DNA of 32,055 bases from Roseiflexus sp. (GTDB lineage: Bacteria; Chloroflexota; Chloroflexia; Chloroflexales; Roseiflexaceae), in NCBI GenBank assembly GCA_025062325.1, contig JANXAL010000052.1, forward strand, positions 1 to 32,055, written 5' to 3'. The position numbers and the translations under genes are program-made. Position 1 is the first letter of the stretch; each line of letters begins with the position of its first letter. The notes under the pieces are model-generated. The model was not told the DNA's origin and made no database searches. It was given only the letters and a program-made list of their open reading frames with translations. Positions 14,819 through 22,725 of this stretch are shown here, one piece after another.

Positions 14819-14952
14819 AATGGTTGATAGGCTGGATTCGATATTGCTGCCGCATTCACTGTATTCGCCAGCGTATTCGCTTATTTGCCGACAGCAGGAA
14901 GGCAAGGCCAGCGGGCCGCGATCTCTAACGCGCGGTTCTTAGTTCTCAGCGC

Positions 14953-14981
14953 TTGACAACGAACAAATGTTCTGATACACT
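14953..14981 (+). promoter_or_regulatory. Promoter with embedded LexA-type (SOS) box
   Basis: TTGACA (14953-14958), a 17-bp spacer and TACACT (14976-14981) form a good sigma-70 promoter. The spacer contains CGAACAAATGTTCT (14960-14973), which matches 13 of 14 positions of the Gram-positive LexA consensus CGAACRNRYGTTYC, including the whole GAAC-N4-GTTC dyad. A repressor bound there would block RNA polymerase, so the downstream 84-aa gene may be damage-inducible. Confidence 0.65.
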
Positions 14982-15029
14982 AAGCCCAGAGATTGAACGA
15001 GCATCCGTGCCGACAAAGGAGGCCCTGCC

Positions 15030-15284
15030 GTGTACATGATGTGGTTCGACGACAATAACAAGAAGCCAGTCGAGCGGAAAATTGAGGAGGCAATAGCAGC
15101 GTATATGCGGCATTTCAAAACGCGCCCGAATGTGGTGCTGGTCAACGAGGCAGATCGCACCGAGCTGCCCGGTATTCAGGTGCGAGTCGCCAGTTACGTC
15201 CAGCGCAACAATTTCTGGGTCGGTTGGGAAGACGCGGTGGCTCTCAGCGCAGCGGCACAGGTCGCCACCACGGGCACTCGTTGA
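15030..15284 (+). CDS. Small protein of unknown function, possible SOS-regulated gene
   Basis: An 84-residue protein I do not recognise. It has an amphipathic helix-like stretch (VERKIEEAIAAYMRHF, about 14-29), then RPNVVLVNEADRTELPGIQV (strand-turn-strand), then VQRNNFWVGWED, and an Ala/Thr-rich tail. No signal peptide or membrane segment is visible. The start is the GTG at 15030: a full AAAGGAGG (15015-15022) lies 7 nt before it, and the ATGs at 15036 and 15039 are too far away. This excellent ribosome site and the strong promoter with a LexA-like box argue that it is a real gene. Its last 41 bp overlap the end of the convergent TPR/zinc-ribbon gene, so the tail may be the less conserved part. 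Confidence 0.75.
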   Translation: MYMMWFDDNNKKPVERKIEEAIAAYMRHFKTRPNVVLVNEADRTELPGIQVRVASYVQRNNFWVGWEDAVALSAAAQVATTGTR

Positions 15285-15804
15285 CGGCAGCCCATGTCAG
15301 CGGGCTGGTGAGGCCCTGGAGTTGCTTGCAACGGGGATCATCGCGAAAGACGCAGTTGTTGCATGCGTGCACCGGCGCATTGCACTGCCAGCAGAATGTG
15401 GCGACGCTATAGAGAGTCGCTCGACACTGCCAGCACATGATCTCGACCACCTCATTCTCGTCAAATGGCGGCGGCGGAACCCACGGACCCGACCGGTCCT
15501 GCGGCTGTGCGGCAACATTCGTGGCTGACGGTGCCGCAGCGACGTTGCTCCGACCGTGGGTACGCAACCATTCTAATCCTGCCCGGGCAGCAGCATTGTT
15601 CGGATTGATCGCCAGAACATTTTCCAGTGCGATCTGCTGATCCTCCGGGTCCTCGACTGCGCCGCTCAACCAGAGCCACGCCTGCTCGTTGTGTTCATCG
15701 CGCTCAATAACCTGCATGAGCAGACGACGCGCTTCCTCGCGTCGTCCTTCGCTCAGTGCCAGAGCGCCTTCGTACAGCCAGCGCGCCAGTTCTGTGTCAC
15801 TCAT
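15244..15804 (-). CDS. TPR plus C-terminal zinc-ribbon protein
   Basis: A 186-residue soluble protein. The N-terminal half is TPR-like (ARWLYEGALALSEGRREEAR and DEHNEQAWLWLSGAVEDPED, followed by ALENVLAINPNNAAARAGLE; about residues 5-80). A Pro/Ala-rich linker (about 85-115) leads to a cysteine-rich region with CWQC (124-127), CWQC (138-141), CNNC (148-151), Cys159 and Cys177, enough for two zinc sites. These parts suggest an adaptor that binds protein or nucleic acid; no enzyme motif is seen. Its ATG follows the stop of the secreted repeat protein by 1 bp, so it is the third gene of the PHP operon. It overlaps the convergent 84-aa gene by 41 bp. Confidence 0.8.
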   Translation of the reverse strand: MSDTELARWLYEGALALSEGRREEARRLLMQVIERDEHNEQAWLWLSGAVEDPEDQQIALENVLAINPNNAAARAGLEWLRTHGRSNVAAAPSATNVAAQPQDRSGPWVPPPPFDENEVVEIMCWQCRATLYSVATFCWQCNAPVHACNNCVFRDDPRCKQLQGLTSPLTWAAVNECPWWRPVPLR

Positions 15805-15805
15805 A

Positions 15806-16750
15806 TCAACGTATCTCGAAAAGCGCTACGCGTTCAACGCCGCTGCTGACGCCGCGCACAACCATTGACCATTGACCGGGCGGTGCGTCATCAGGCGCTA
15901 TCCACGACCATTCCGCCCGCCCATCGTTAATCGCTACCCGCTCAACCGTCGCCTTTTCGGCGCGACCGTCGGGACGGTTGACCCAGAAGATTACTCCTTC
16001 GCGCCCTTGCAGTCCTTCGGCAAAAAACTGAAACAGCGATCCTGCCCGACCGCGTCCCGGCGTAACACCAACCAGCGCTATCGGTCGTTCGATGGTTACT
16101 GCCAGCGTTTGCTCAAATCGGCTATTGCCGCCCCTTACGCGGAAACGCCAGACGCCAGGCGCAGCGTTGTCCGGCGCCGTCCATGCCCAGTCGACCCGTC
16201 CGTTGAAGATCCGCGGCTGTTCGACCGCGACCAGCGTTTCCTCGCCGTCGGGCGCGGTCAGGAAAAATCCGATGGGATCGTCGGGGGCGAACCCAGCAGC
16301 AAAGAATACAAACCGCGTACCAGGTCGTCCAGTGGTTGGGTGCGCATTGGCGTCGGGCGCGGCTGGCGCAGGCGGCGGCAGAATGGTAAAGAGTCCGACG
16401 CGCACCGCGCCGCTGCGCTGACCGCGTGCGACCAGCGACCAGGTTCCCGGTTGAACGTCATTCGGTGCTGTCCAGCTCCAGGCAGCGCGACCATCGCGGG
16501 CGACGCGCCGCTGCAGTTCGCTGTCGGGTCGGGCAGGCAGCGCGCGACCGTCGGGCGTGTTGACCCAGATATCGATCCCTTCGCCGCTCTGGAACCCATC
16601 TGCGAGAAAATTGAAGCGCGTCCCTGCCTGCCCGGAGGATGGATAGACCGTTGCTGGCAGGAGGGAATCCTGCGCCGCTGCGACGCGAGATACGCCGGGC
16701 GCTACTAGCGCCGCCAGTATGACGAATGCCAGGAAGAGACGCTTCGGCAC
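15806..16750 (-). CDS. Secreted protein with three Ig-like repeats
   Basis: A protein of about 314 residues. The start MPKRLFLAFVILAALVAPGV is a Sec signal with likely cleavage after AAA, before QDSLLP. Three similar units of about 90 residues follow. Each has a P-x-x-G-x-x-G-T/S-x-F-x-F-x-A-x-G-F/L opening, a D-x-W-V-N-x-P-D-G-R-like middle, a G-R-A/V-x-W-S/A-W-T/I-A-P-D/N strand pair and a P-G-x-W-S-x-V-x-R-G close. This looks like tandem beta-sandwich modules exported to the cell surface. The open frame extends upstream to 16996, but that part is the shadow of the PHP gene. I chose GTG 16750, with AGGTGG 5 nt before it; GTG 16759 is the alternative. It lies between the PHP gene (13 bp away) and the TPR/zinc gene (1 bp away). 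Confidence 0.75.
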   Translation of the reverse strand: MPKRLFLAFVILAALVAPGVSRVAAAQDSLLPATVYPSSGQAGTRFNFLADGFQSGEGIDIWVNTPDGRALPARPDSELQRRVARDGRAAWSWTAPNDVQPGTWSLVARGQRSGAVRVGLFTILPPPAPAAPDANAHPTTGRPGTRFVFFAAGFAPDDPIGFFLTAPDGEETLVAVEQPRIFNGRVDWAWTAPDNAAPGVWRFRVRGGNSRFEQTLAVTIERPIALVGVTPGRGRAGSLFQFFAEGLQGREGVIFWVNRPDGRAEKATVERVAINDGRAEWSWIAPDDAPPGQWSMVVRGVSSGVERVALFEIR

Positions 16751-16763
16751 AGCATCCACCTGC

Positions 16764-19085
16764 CTACAACTCTCCGTACTCATCGAGCAGTTCGCGCCAC
16801 TCGCCAGACAGTTCATCGCGGCGCGCAGCATAGTAGATATGGTCAACCCCGTTTTCATCGCGGTAGACCAGATCGACCTGCTTGCGCATCGGGCGCATGT
16901 ATCCAAGGTTGCCCCACCAGCGCACCTTGCTCTCATCGAGCGGCGTGTCCTGGAGCGCCATGCGCGCTGCATACTGGCGAACCGTTCCTTCTTCAATGTC
17001 CTGCAGACGCCATGGTACGTTGCTTAGTTCACCGGTGCGCAGGTTGCGGAAGACGAAACGACGCTCACCGAACTCATCAACGATGATATCCACCACCTCG
17101 ATGCCGGTGCGTGGGCGTGGCACGCGGATCAGGTTCAGCCATGCCTCAGTCAATTTCTCACGCGGGACGCCAGGATACTCCTTGACCTCATTCCCTTCCT
17201 TGCTGCGCATCATGAGGTCAAAGTACACGTTGCCCTGCGCATCGCGCCCGATGCGCCAGATGCCGCCGCGTCCACGCCAGCGCGGTCGTCGGTCGCCCCA
17301 TGGCGCCTCGCCATTCCCCAGTTCCTCGAACAGATCCGGATCGCCCGGCGCATCATCGCCAAACGAGCGCGGCTCATGTTCGAGCGCCTCGCCGGCGCGG
17401 TCGTTGATCAGCGCCTGCCAGGCAGGACTCAAGCCCCAATCGGAGACGCCGAAGAAGATATGGTCGATGACGCCGTTTGCATCACGGTGCACAAGGTCGT
17501 ACTTGGTGCGGTTGCCCTGTCGGTAGGCGCGCCATAGACCGAGGCGACCCTTCCATTTCACCTGGCTCTGCAGATCGATCCGCCCTTCGCGCACGTCCTC
17601 GTATCGGCTGATCGCGTATGCCCACAACCCCTGCGCATGCTCGCGCGTGACTCCCGATGTGGTGCGCAGGTCGCGCACTTCATACAACCAGACGCCACCG
17701 CGCTTTTGGGCTTCGACAATCTCGACGCCGCTGCGTGGCAGGTCCAGTTCCTGACCGTTGTCAAGCGGCGTGGAGGCGCCTTCCGCCAATGCGCGCCGAC
17801 ACAGTTGAATAATTTCGGCGCGATCAGCAATGACCGTCTCGCCTCCCTGTCGTGTATAGATAACGCCGTCGCTCCCGACGTAAGGCGGCGATTCGGTGGC
17901 ACGCACCTCGACACGCAGCAGGTCGCGCCCTTCATAGGCGATCAACTCGAACGTCAGGTACGGTTGCGGTGTCAGTCGTTCCTGGACGCTGCGCCGCAAC
18001 GTTTCGCTCAACTGATCCGGATGTTCAACGCCGGTCAGTTCGGCGCCTGCGCCGCCGACAATTAGGGTCCCGCCGCCGACATTCGCCAGGGCTGCTACGT
18101 CTCGCCAGAGCGTCTCGGCAGCCGACTCTGGCCGCAGAACCTGACGATCGTTCTGGGCGCCAAACCGCAGCGAGTCGATCTCCCACTGCTTCTGATCGCG
18201 CTTGGGAACTCGCACCCGGTCAAAATCATTCGATGTGAACAATTCTTTCAGCGCAGCGAATGTCGGCGCTGGCAACAGAAACTCGACATAACGATCACCA
18301 ATCCCGTGGCGATGCCAGCCATCCCCTTCACCGGCATTCACTCGCCGGAGCCGATGCGCATCAGACCCCTGGATGCAGAACATGCGGCGCTCATAATGTT
18401 CGGTCTTCCCGTTGTAGAATGTCGGCGACGTAAACTTTTCGTGGTCGGTGTAAAAATTGATGAATTCGAGCGCGTGCAACGCCGGATGCTGGGTGGCGGC
18501 GACCCGCGCCTGACCGCTCGTGCCCATTCGCAGCGTCTCGGTAATGACGCCGTTCGGTCCGTTGGCGTGCGGCGCGATGACAATGCCGCCAGCGCGGTTG
18601 ATAATTTCGTAGGCGTCCGTCACATGCCGCGTATCGGCAATCGAACATGCCCCTTTCTTGAGCAGGTCAGGCGGAACGCCAAGTTGCAGCAGCGTCGCCT
18701 CGATCAGGCTGATAGGGCGATCTGGCGCAAAAATTCCCAGAATGTGCGCACCATAGTGTGATGTGAATTCAAACCCGGGCAGGACTGTAATCCGCGACAG
18801 CAAACGTCGGTACTCATTGAGACGATTCTGTTCCTCCTCAGTAATACGCTGTTGGCGTTCGAGCGCCTGGAGAAACTCGATCTCCTGACGCATCAATTCG
18901 TAACCATGAACCGTGTTGTGATCGGTAAATGCGATGATATCGAGACCTCGTCGCTCAGCCTCCTGCAGAATGCTAAGAAACGTGACATCTGGCTCCGCAT
19001 AGTCTTCTGAGGCAGGAGTATGAATATGTAAATCTGCTCGAAACCATCGCATTCCTCCCGTTGAACCATTCCCGCTTTGCGACAT
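16764..19085 (-). CDS. PHP phosphoesterase fused to AlbA_2/Schlafen-like and duplicated C-terminal domains
   Basis: A 773-residue multidomain protein. Residues 16-250 are a PHP metal-dependent phosphoesterase with a full ligand set: DLHIHT (His20, His22), FTDHN (Asp55, His56), LPGFEFTSH (Glu106), GAHILGIF (His114), IAPHANG (His173) and QGSDAHR (Asp242, His244). Residues about 320-430 resemble the AlbA_2 domain of Schlafen-type proteins: LWRDVAALANVGGGTLIVGG, later GVIYTRQGGETVIADRAEI. Then a module of about 110 residues occurs twice (about 453-560 and 660-770; G-x-E-x-V, F/Y-x-V/F-R-x-L-R-T, W-x-G-x-L-G, D-L-V-x-R-D-x-N-G-V-x-D-H-I), with a partial copy near 604-655. No signal peptide is visible. 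ATG 19085 has GGAG 8 nt upstream. It heads a three-gene operon. Substrate and role are unknown; nuclease or nucleotide phosphatase activity and a defence or repair role are only inference. Confidence 0.8.
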   Translation of the reverse strand: MSQSGNGSTGGMRWFRADLHIHTPASEDYAEPDVTFLSILQEAERRGLDIIAFTDHNTVHGYELMRQEIEFLQALERQQRITEEEQNRLNEYRRLLSRITVLPGFEFTSHYGAHILGIFAPDRPISLIEATLLQLGVPPDLLKKGACSIADTRHVTDAYEIINRAGGIVIAPHANGPNGVITETLRMGTSGQARVAATQHPALHALEFINFYTDHEKFTSPTFYNGKTEHYERRMFCIQGSDAHRLRRVNAGEGDGWHRHGIGDRYVEFLLPAPTFAALKELFTSNDFDRVRVPKRDQKQWEIDSLRFGAQNDRQVLRPESAAETLWRDVAALANVGGGTLIVGGAGAELTGVEHPDQLSETLRRSVQERLTPQPYLTFELIAYEGRDLLRVEVRATESPPYVGSDGVIYTRQGGETVIADRAEIIQLCRRALAEGASTPLDNGQELDLPRSGVEIVEAQKRGGVWLYEVRDLRTTSGVTREHAQGLWAYAISRYEDVREGRIDLQSQVKWKGRLGLWRAYRQGNRTKYDLVHRDANGVIDHIFFGVSDWGLSPAWQALINDRAGEALEHEPRSFGDDAPGDPDLFEELGNGEAPWGDRRPRWRGRGGIWRIGRDAQGNVYFDLMMRSKEGNEVKEYPGVPREKLTEAWLNLIRVPRPRTGIEVVDIIVDEFGERRFVFRNLRTGELSNVPWRLQDIEEGTVRQYAARMALQDTPLDESKVRWWGNLGYMRPMRKQVDLVYRDENGVDHIYYAARRDELSGEWRELLDEYGEL

Positions 19086-19190
19086 AAAGAATACTCCAAG
19101 AGATGATATGATGTTATGCTTTGATTGCCTGTCTCTGCGCTAACACGACCAATCTGCGCCGATAGATGCTTGATTCAACGCCAGGGTTTT

Positions 19191-19240
19191 CGTGGCGATG
19201 GTCTTCACTCTTCTTTCCCCGTCCTCGACCGTTCGCCACG
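19191..19240. repeat. Inverted repeat upstream of the 111-aa gene
   Basis: CGTGGCGATGGTC (19191-19203) and GACCGTTCGCCACG (19227-19240) pair as 8 bp plus 4 bp with a small internal mismatch, around a 23-nt pyrimidine-rich loop. It lies in the divergent gap between the PHP gene and the 111-aa gene and may be a leader structure. Confidence 0.4.
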
Positions 19241-19351
19241 GGTGTTCACCCACCTCCTCTCTCGTTGCACTCACGTTCCGCTTTAATTGGTATCATACCC
19301 TAAAGCCCGTTATCCTGCAATGTGAACGTGCCAGATTTAGGAGGAGGCGCT

Positions 19352-19687
19352 ATGCCCGAGACGCCGGAGCAGATCGATGATCTGATCTACGTCCCTAACC
19401 CCAATTATCCGTATCCCTTCCCGGTTCCGCATCCGCCACATTTCTGGATGACCGAGCAGACCGGCAAACTGTCGGTTGCGGTCGAGCGGTATCTCAGCGG
19501 TGAACGGCTCTCGCCTGAAGATCTGCGGTTGCTGCGATCCTATTTGCGCCAATATGTGGCGCGTGCTGTGATTGCTAAGGGGGCTGATCGGCAGGCGCTA
19601 CTACGAAAGATCGACACGCTGAAGAGCAATCGCGACGTTGAGCGGTTTGCCGGTGAACTCTCGAAGGCGGGGATCGAACCGTTCTGA
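19352..19687 (+). CDS. Small conserved-looking protein of unknown function
   Basis: A 111-residue soluble protein I do not recognise. The N-terminal third is rich in Pro, Tyr and Asn (VPNPNYPYPFPVPHPPHFWM) and looks extended. The rest is helical: LSVAVERYLSGERLSPEDLR, LLRSYLRQYVARAVIAKGAD, LLRKIDTLKSNRDVERFAGE. Starting at ATG 19352 puts GGAGGAGG about 5 nt upstream; the frame is open 10 codons further, but that start has no ribosome site. It is transcribed alone, divergently from the PHP operon. The strong ribosome site and consistent composition argue for a real gene. Confidence 0.7.
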   Translation: MPETPEQIDDLIYVPNPNYPYPFPVPHPPHFWMTEQTGKLSVAVERYLSGERLSPEDLRLLRSYLRQYVARAVIAKGADRQALLRKIDTLKSNRDVERFAGELSKAGIEPF

Positions 19688-19801
19688 GAGGGCGGTGTCC
19701 TTAGGATCGCACCAGGAGAGCGGATTGCTTAGACAATCGGCATCCAGGGCGAATGATTCCCGTCCGCCTGCCGCGAAGTGAGGATGGCTCAGTCTGTAAG
19801 A

Positions 19802-19831
19802 ATCCGTCTCGATCCGCACGGATCCGTGTTC
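19802..19831 (+). repeat. Decamer repeat array (ATCCGTGTTC type)
   Basis: Three 10-bp units: ATCCGTCTCG, ATCCGCACGG, ATCCGTGTTC. All three match units at 1701-1730 with up to three changes, in a different order. The junctions create the palindrome GATCCG-CA-CGGATC (19811-19824). The rest of the gap 19688-19923 has no gene that I can support. Confidence 0.6.
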
Positions 19832-19923
19832 TATGACGCACTGGGCTCACGAGAAGGAGCCGTGGTTCAGCGTCTGATTGATCGCTTGATGCGTGTCAGG
19901 CAGGTGCATTAGCGCGGACGACG

Positions 19924-20724
19924 TCATCTGGCGCGGATCCATGCCTCGTGCAGTTCCACGAGATCGCGAAAGACAAAATCGGGCTGGATAGCGCTCTGCT
20001 CCAGCATCTTCAGCGTCGTGACGCCGGTTAGCACGAGTGCGCTGGCAAGACCTGCAGCCCGCGCTCCGGCGATGTCGGTGTCAAGGCGGTCGCCGATTGT
20101 CAGCGTGTGTGTTGCGTCCGCCCCTAGAATCTCGGTTGCAGCGCGAAACATGGTCGGTCCCGGTTTGCCGATGACGAACGGTTCGGTCTCTGTGCTTACG
20201 CGCAGCAGCGCCAGGAGCGCGCCACACCCCGGCACGATCCCGTCCTCCGCGGGAAAGGTGGTATCAGGGTTCGTTCCAACGAAACGTGCACCTGCGCGGA
20301 TGAGCAGGCACGCCTTCCGCAACCGCTGGTATGTTACCTCGAAGTCCATCCCGACGACGACAAACGCGGGATGCTCTTCATCTTCGACGAAATAGCCGTC
20401 GCCGAAGAGTGCGCTGCGTAATCCGTCCATGCCAATCGCAAAAATCCCCGTGCCACGCGGCGCTTGCGTTTCGAGCCAGCGCCGTGTCGCCACCGAGGAG
20501 GTGATAATGCGTGAGGCGGGGATGTGGATCCCCATGCTTGCGAGTTTGGCCTCGTACTGAGCAGGAGTCAGGGTGGCGTTGTTCGTGCAGCAGGCGTAGA
20601 TTATACCGCGTGCGTCGAGGAATGCCAGCAACTCGCCGACTCCCGGCAGCGCCCGCGATCCGCGATACAGGACGCCGTCCATATCAAAGAGCACAGCAGC
20701 GAAACGGTTCAGTTCAGATGTCAT
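19924..20724 (-). CDS. HAD-superfamily hydrolase, subfamily IIA (NagD-like phosphatase)
   Basis: A 266-residue cytosolic phosphatase. HAD motif I is FDMDGV with nucleophile Asp14 and acid/base Asp16. Motif II is CCTNNA (about 45-50), motif III Lys187 in GKPGP, and motif IV GDRLDTD (211-217). The cap between motifs II and III is of the large C2 type that defines subfamily IIA, whose members dephosphorylate sugar phosphates, nucleotides, glycerol phosphate or phosphoglycolate; the substrate here cannot be told. It starts 9 bp after the argS stop, and its GGAG ribosome site overlaps the end of argS, so the two are cotranscribed. Confidence 0.88.
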   Translation of the reverse strand: MTSELNRFAAVLFDMDGVLYRGSRALPGVGELLAFLDARGIIYACCTNNATLTPAQYEAKLASMGIHIPASRIITSSVATRRWLETQAPRGTGIFAIGMDGLRSALFGDGYFVEDEEHPAFVVVGMDFEVTYQRLRKACLLIRAGARFVGTNPDTTFPAEDGIVPGCGALLALLRVSTETEPFVIGKPGPTMFRAATEILGADATHTLTIGDRLDTDIAGARAAGLASALVLTGVTTLKMLEQSAIQPDFVFRDLVELHEAWIRAR

Positions 20725-20733
20725 AGCGCTCCA

Positions 20734-22575
20734 TTACATTCGTTCAGGGGCTTTGATGCCGAGCAGTGCCAGACCGTTACGCAATGCCTGGGCTGTTGCC
20801 GCCACCAGGCGCAAACGCGCAGCGCGCAGCGCAGGCGTTTCTGCCCTAAGGACGGAGCAGTCGCGGTAGAATGCCGAGAGCGCCCGCGCCGTCTCATAGC
20901 ACCATTCAGCAACAACGAATGGTGCATACCGTTCGCCCGCTTCGCGCACCGCGCCAGGCAGCTTTGCCAGTTGCTTGATCACCGCTGTTTCCGAGGGATG
21001 CGTCAGCAACGCGGCGTCGCCGTCCTCTGCGCTCACGCCTTCGTCTGCCGCTTTGCGCAAAATCGAGCAGCAGCGCGCATGCATGTACTGGATGTATGGC
21101 GCACTGTTCCCTTCAAGCGCCAGCATGCGGTCCCAGTCGAGCCGGATGTCGCGCCGGGGATCCTGGTACAGGTCGTTATAAATCACAGCGCCGACGCCAA
21201 CCGCCTCAGCAATCGCTTCTTTTTCTTCCTCCGACAGATCAGGGCTCGCCTGATCAACGACAGCGCGTGCGCGAGTGTGCGCGTCATCCAGAAGATCTGC
21301 CAGATAGACCATATTGCCAGCGCGAGTCGAGAGCGGCCGTCCTTGCTGATCGAAGATTGTCCCAAACTTCACGTGGATCAGTTCTGTGTTTTGCGCGTAC
21401 CCCATTGCGCGCGCCAGCGCGAACAATTGCCGAAAGTGCAATTCCTGCCGGGCATCGACCACGTAGATGATCTTTGTCGGATGAAATTCGCGCTCACGAT
21501 AGACGATGCATGCTAGGTCACGAGTGTGGTAGAGCGTGCCGCCATCGTTCCGCTGCAGCAAGAAGGTCGGCAATCCCGGCTCAAGCTCCTTAACCACGAC
21601 AGCGCCATCCTCATCGCGGTAGGCGACGCCTTTTGCCATCGCTTCCTGGATCACCCCATCAAGCATGGGCGCATAGAAGCTTTCGCCGAGCGTGTAATCG
21701 AACCGCACCCCCAGCCGGTCGTAGTTGCGCTGATTGGCTTTAATTGTCAGATCGACCATCCACTGCCATAGTTCGCGCGCCAGCGGATCGCCCTGTTCGA
21801 GTTTGAGCGACCACATGCGCGCCTCATCGTCGTGGTTGGGTTGCGCCGCGCGCTCCTGCAGCTCTGCGATCCATTCGCGCTTCGCTAGCGCTTCCGGGTC
21901 ATTCTGCTCGAGGCGCTTCGCCCATTTTGCCGCCTCTTCGCGCAATGCCACATCCTCTTTAATGAGCGCGCTGTAGCGCGCATACAGTTTATCGAGTGCA
22001 GCAATCGCGTCTTCGTCGTCGCCTTCCGGTTTGCCCCACCGCACAACAGCGGCGATGTTCACGCCAAACTGCTTGCCCCAGTCGCCTAGGTGATTGTCGC
22101 CGATGACGCGATAGCCGAGAAAGTCGAAGATATGGTACAGCGACTGACCAATGATTGTCGAACGAATATGCCCGACGTGCATGGTTTTCGCCACATTGGG
22201 CGACGAATAGTCGATGACTATCGTTTTCCCGGCGCCCTGATCGTCGCTGCCGTACCGTGCGCCGAGCTGCTCGACCTCTGCGAGAACCGCAGCCGCCAGG
22301 CGTGCGGCGTCGAGGGTGAAATTGACAAACGGACCGATTGCAACAATTGATCCAATCAACGATCCCGGCGGCGCCTGCGCCTTTTCAACGATACGCTGCG
22401 CCAGTTGCGGCGGTGCGATGCCCGTCTCCTTTGCAGCGCGAAACGTCGGAAACGCCAGATCAGCCGGAATATTCGGCTTGGGCGTGACGAGTTCAATAAG
22501 ATGCTCAGCGACCAGGTTAGTCCCGGCGATAGCAGCGTGCGCCTCGCGCACGAACCGATCAAGCGCGTACTCCAT
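20734..22575 (-). CDS. argS: Arginyl-tRNA synthetase
   Basis: Class I aminoacyl-tRNA synthetase that charges tRNA-Arg, needing the tRNA for activation. The 613-residue protein has the N-terminal ArgS domain, the active-site motif SSPNVAKTMHVGHIRSTIIG (HIGH box as HVGH, about 125), a long insertion, and GRPLSTRAGNMVYLADLLD (about 390-410) in the place of KMSKS, a loss usual in ArgS. The C-terminal DALR anticodon-binding domain ends with MHARCCSIL... to LALLGIKAPERM. ATG 22575 has AGAGGA about 5 nt upstream and gives the usual length; the frame is open another 55 codons, but that stretch lies in a repeat-rich gap. Confidence 0.93.
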   Translation of the reverse strand: MEYALDRFVREAHAAIAGTNLVAEHLIELVTPKPNIPADLAFPTFRAAKETGIAPPQLAQRIVEKAQAPPGSLIGSIVAIGPFVNFTLDAARLAAAVLAEVEQLGARYGSDDQGAGKTIVIDYSSPNVAKTMHVGHIRSTIIGQSLYHIFDFLGYRVIGDNHLGDWGKQFGVNIAAVVRWGKPEGDDEDAIAALDKLYARYSALIKEDVALREEAAKWAKRLEQNDPEALAKREWIAELQERAAQPNHDDEARMWSLKLEQGDPLARELWQWMVDLTIKANQRNYDRLGVRFDYTLGESFYAPMLDGVIQEAMAKGVAYRDEDGAVVVKELEPGLPTFLLQRNDGGTLYHTRDLACIVYREREFHPTKIIYVVDARQELHFRQLFALARAMGYAQNTELIHVKFGTIFDQQGRPLSTRAGNMVYLADLLDDAHTRARAVVDQASPDLSEEEKEAIAEAVGVGAVIYNDLYQDPRRDIRLDWDRMLALEGNSAPYIQYMHARCCSILRKAADEGVSAEDGDAALLTHPSETAVIKQLAKLPGAVREAGERYAPFVVAEWCYETARALSAFYRDCSVLRAETPALRAARLRLVAATAQALRNGLALLGIKAPERM

Positions 22576-22725
22576 ACCGTCCTCTACGTAATATGACAGC
22601 GGCAGTATACCGGGAACCTGTGCTGAACGCAAATCCCACGATCCGCACGCGAGCGGCGGGCAGGGAGGCGCCTCACGAGCGGAGATTTTTCTAACAGACC
22701 CATACATTGCATCGCCCGTTTTGGG

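Noticed and set aside
16751-16996. N-terminal extension of the secreted repeat protein to an ATG at 16996
   Set aside because: The extra 82 residues lie inside the PHP gene in another frame and are Arg/Ser/Ala-rich. The signal peptide starts only at the GTG near 16750, which has AGGTGG before it.
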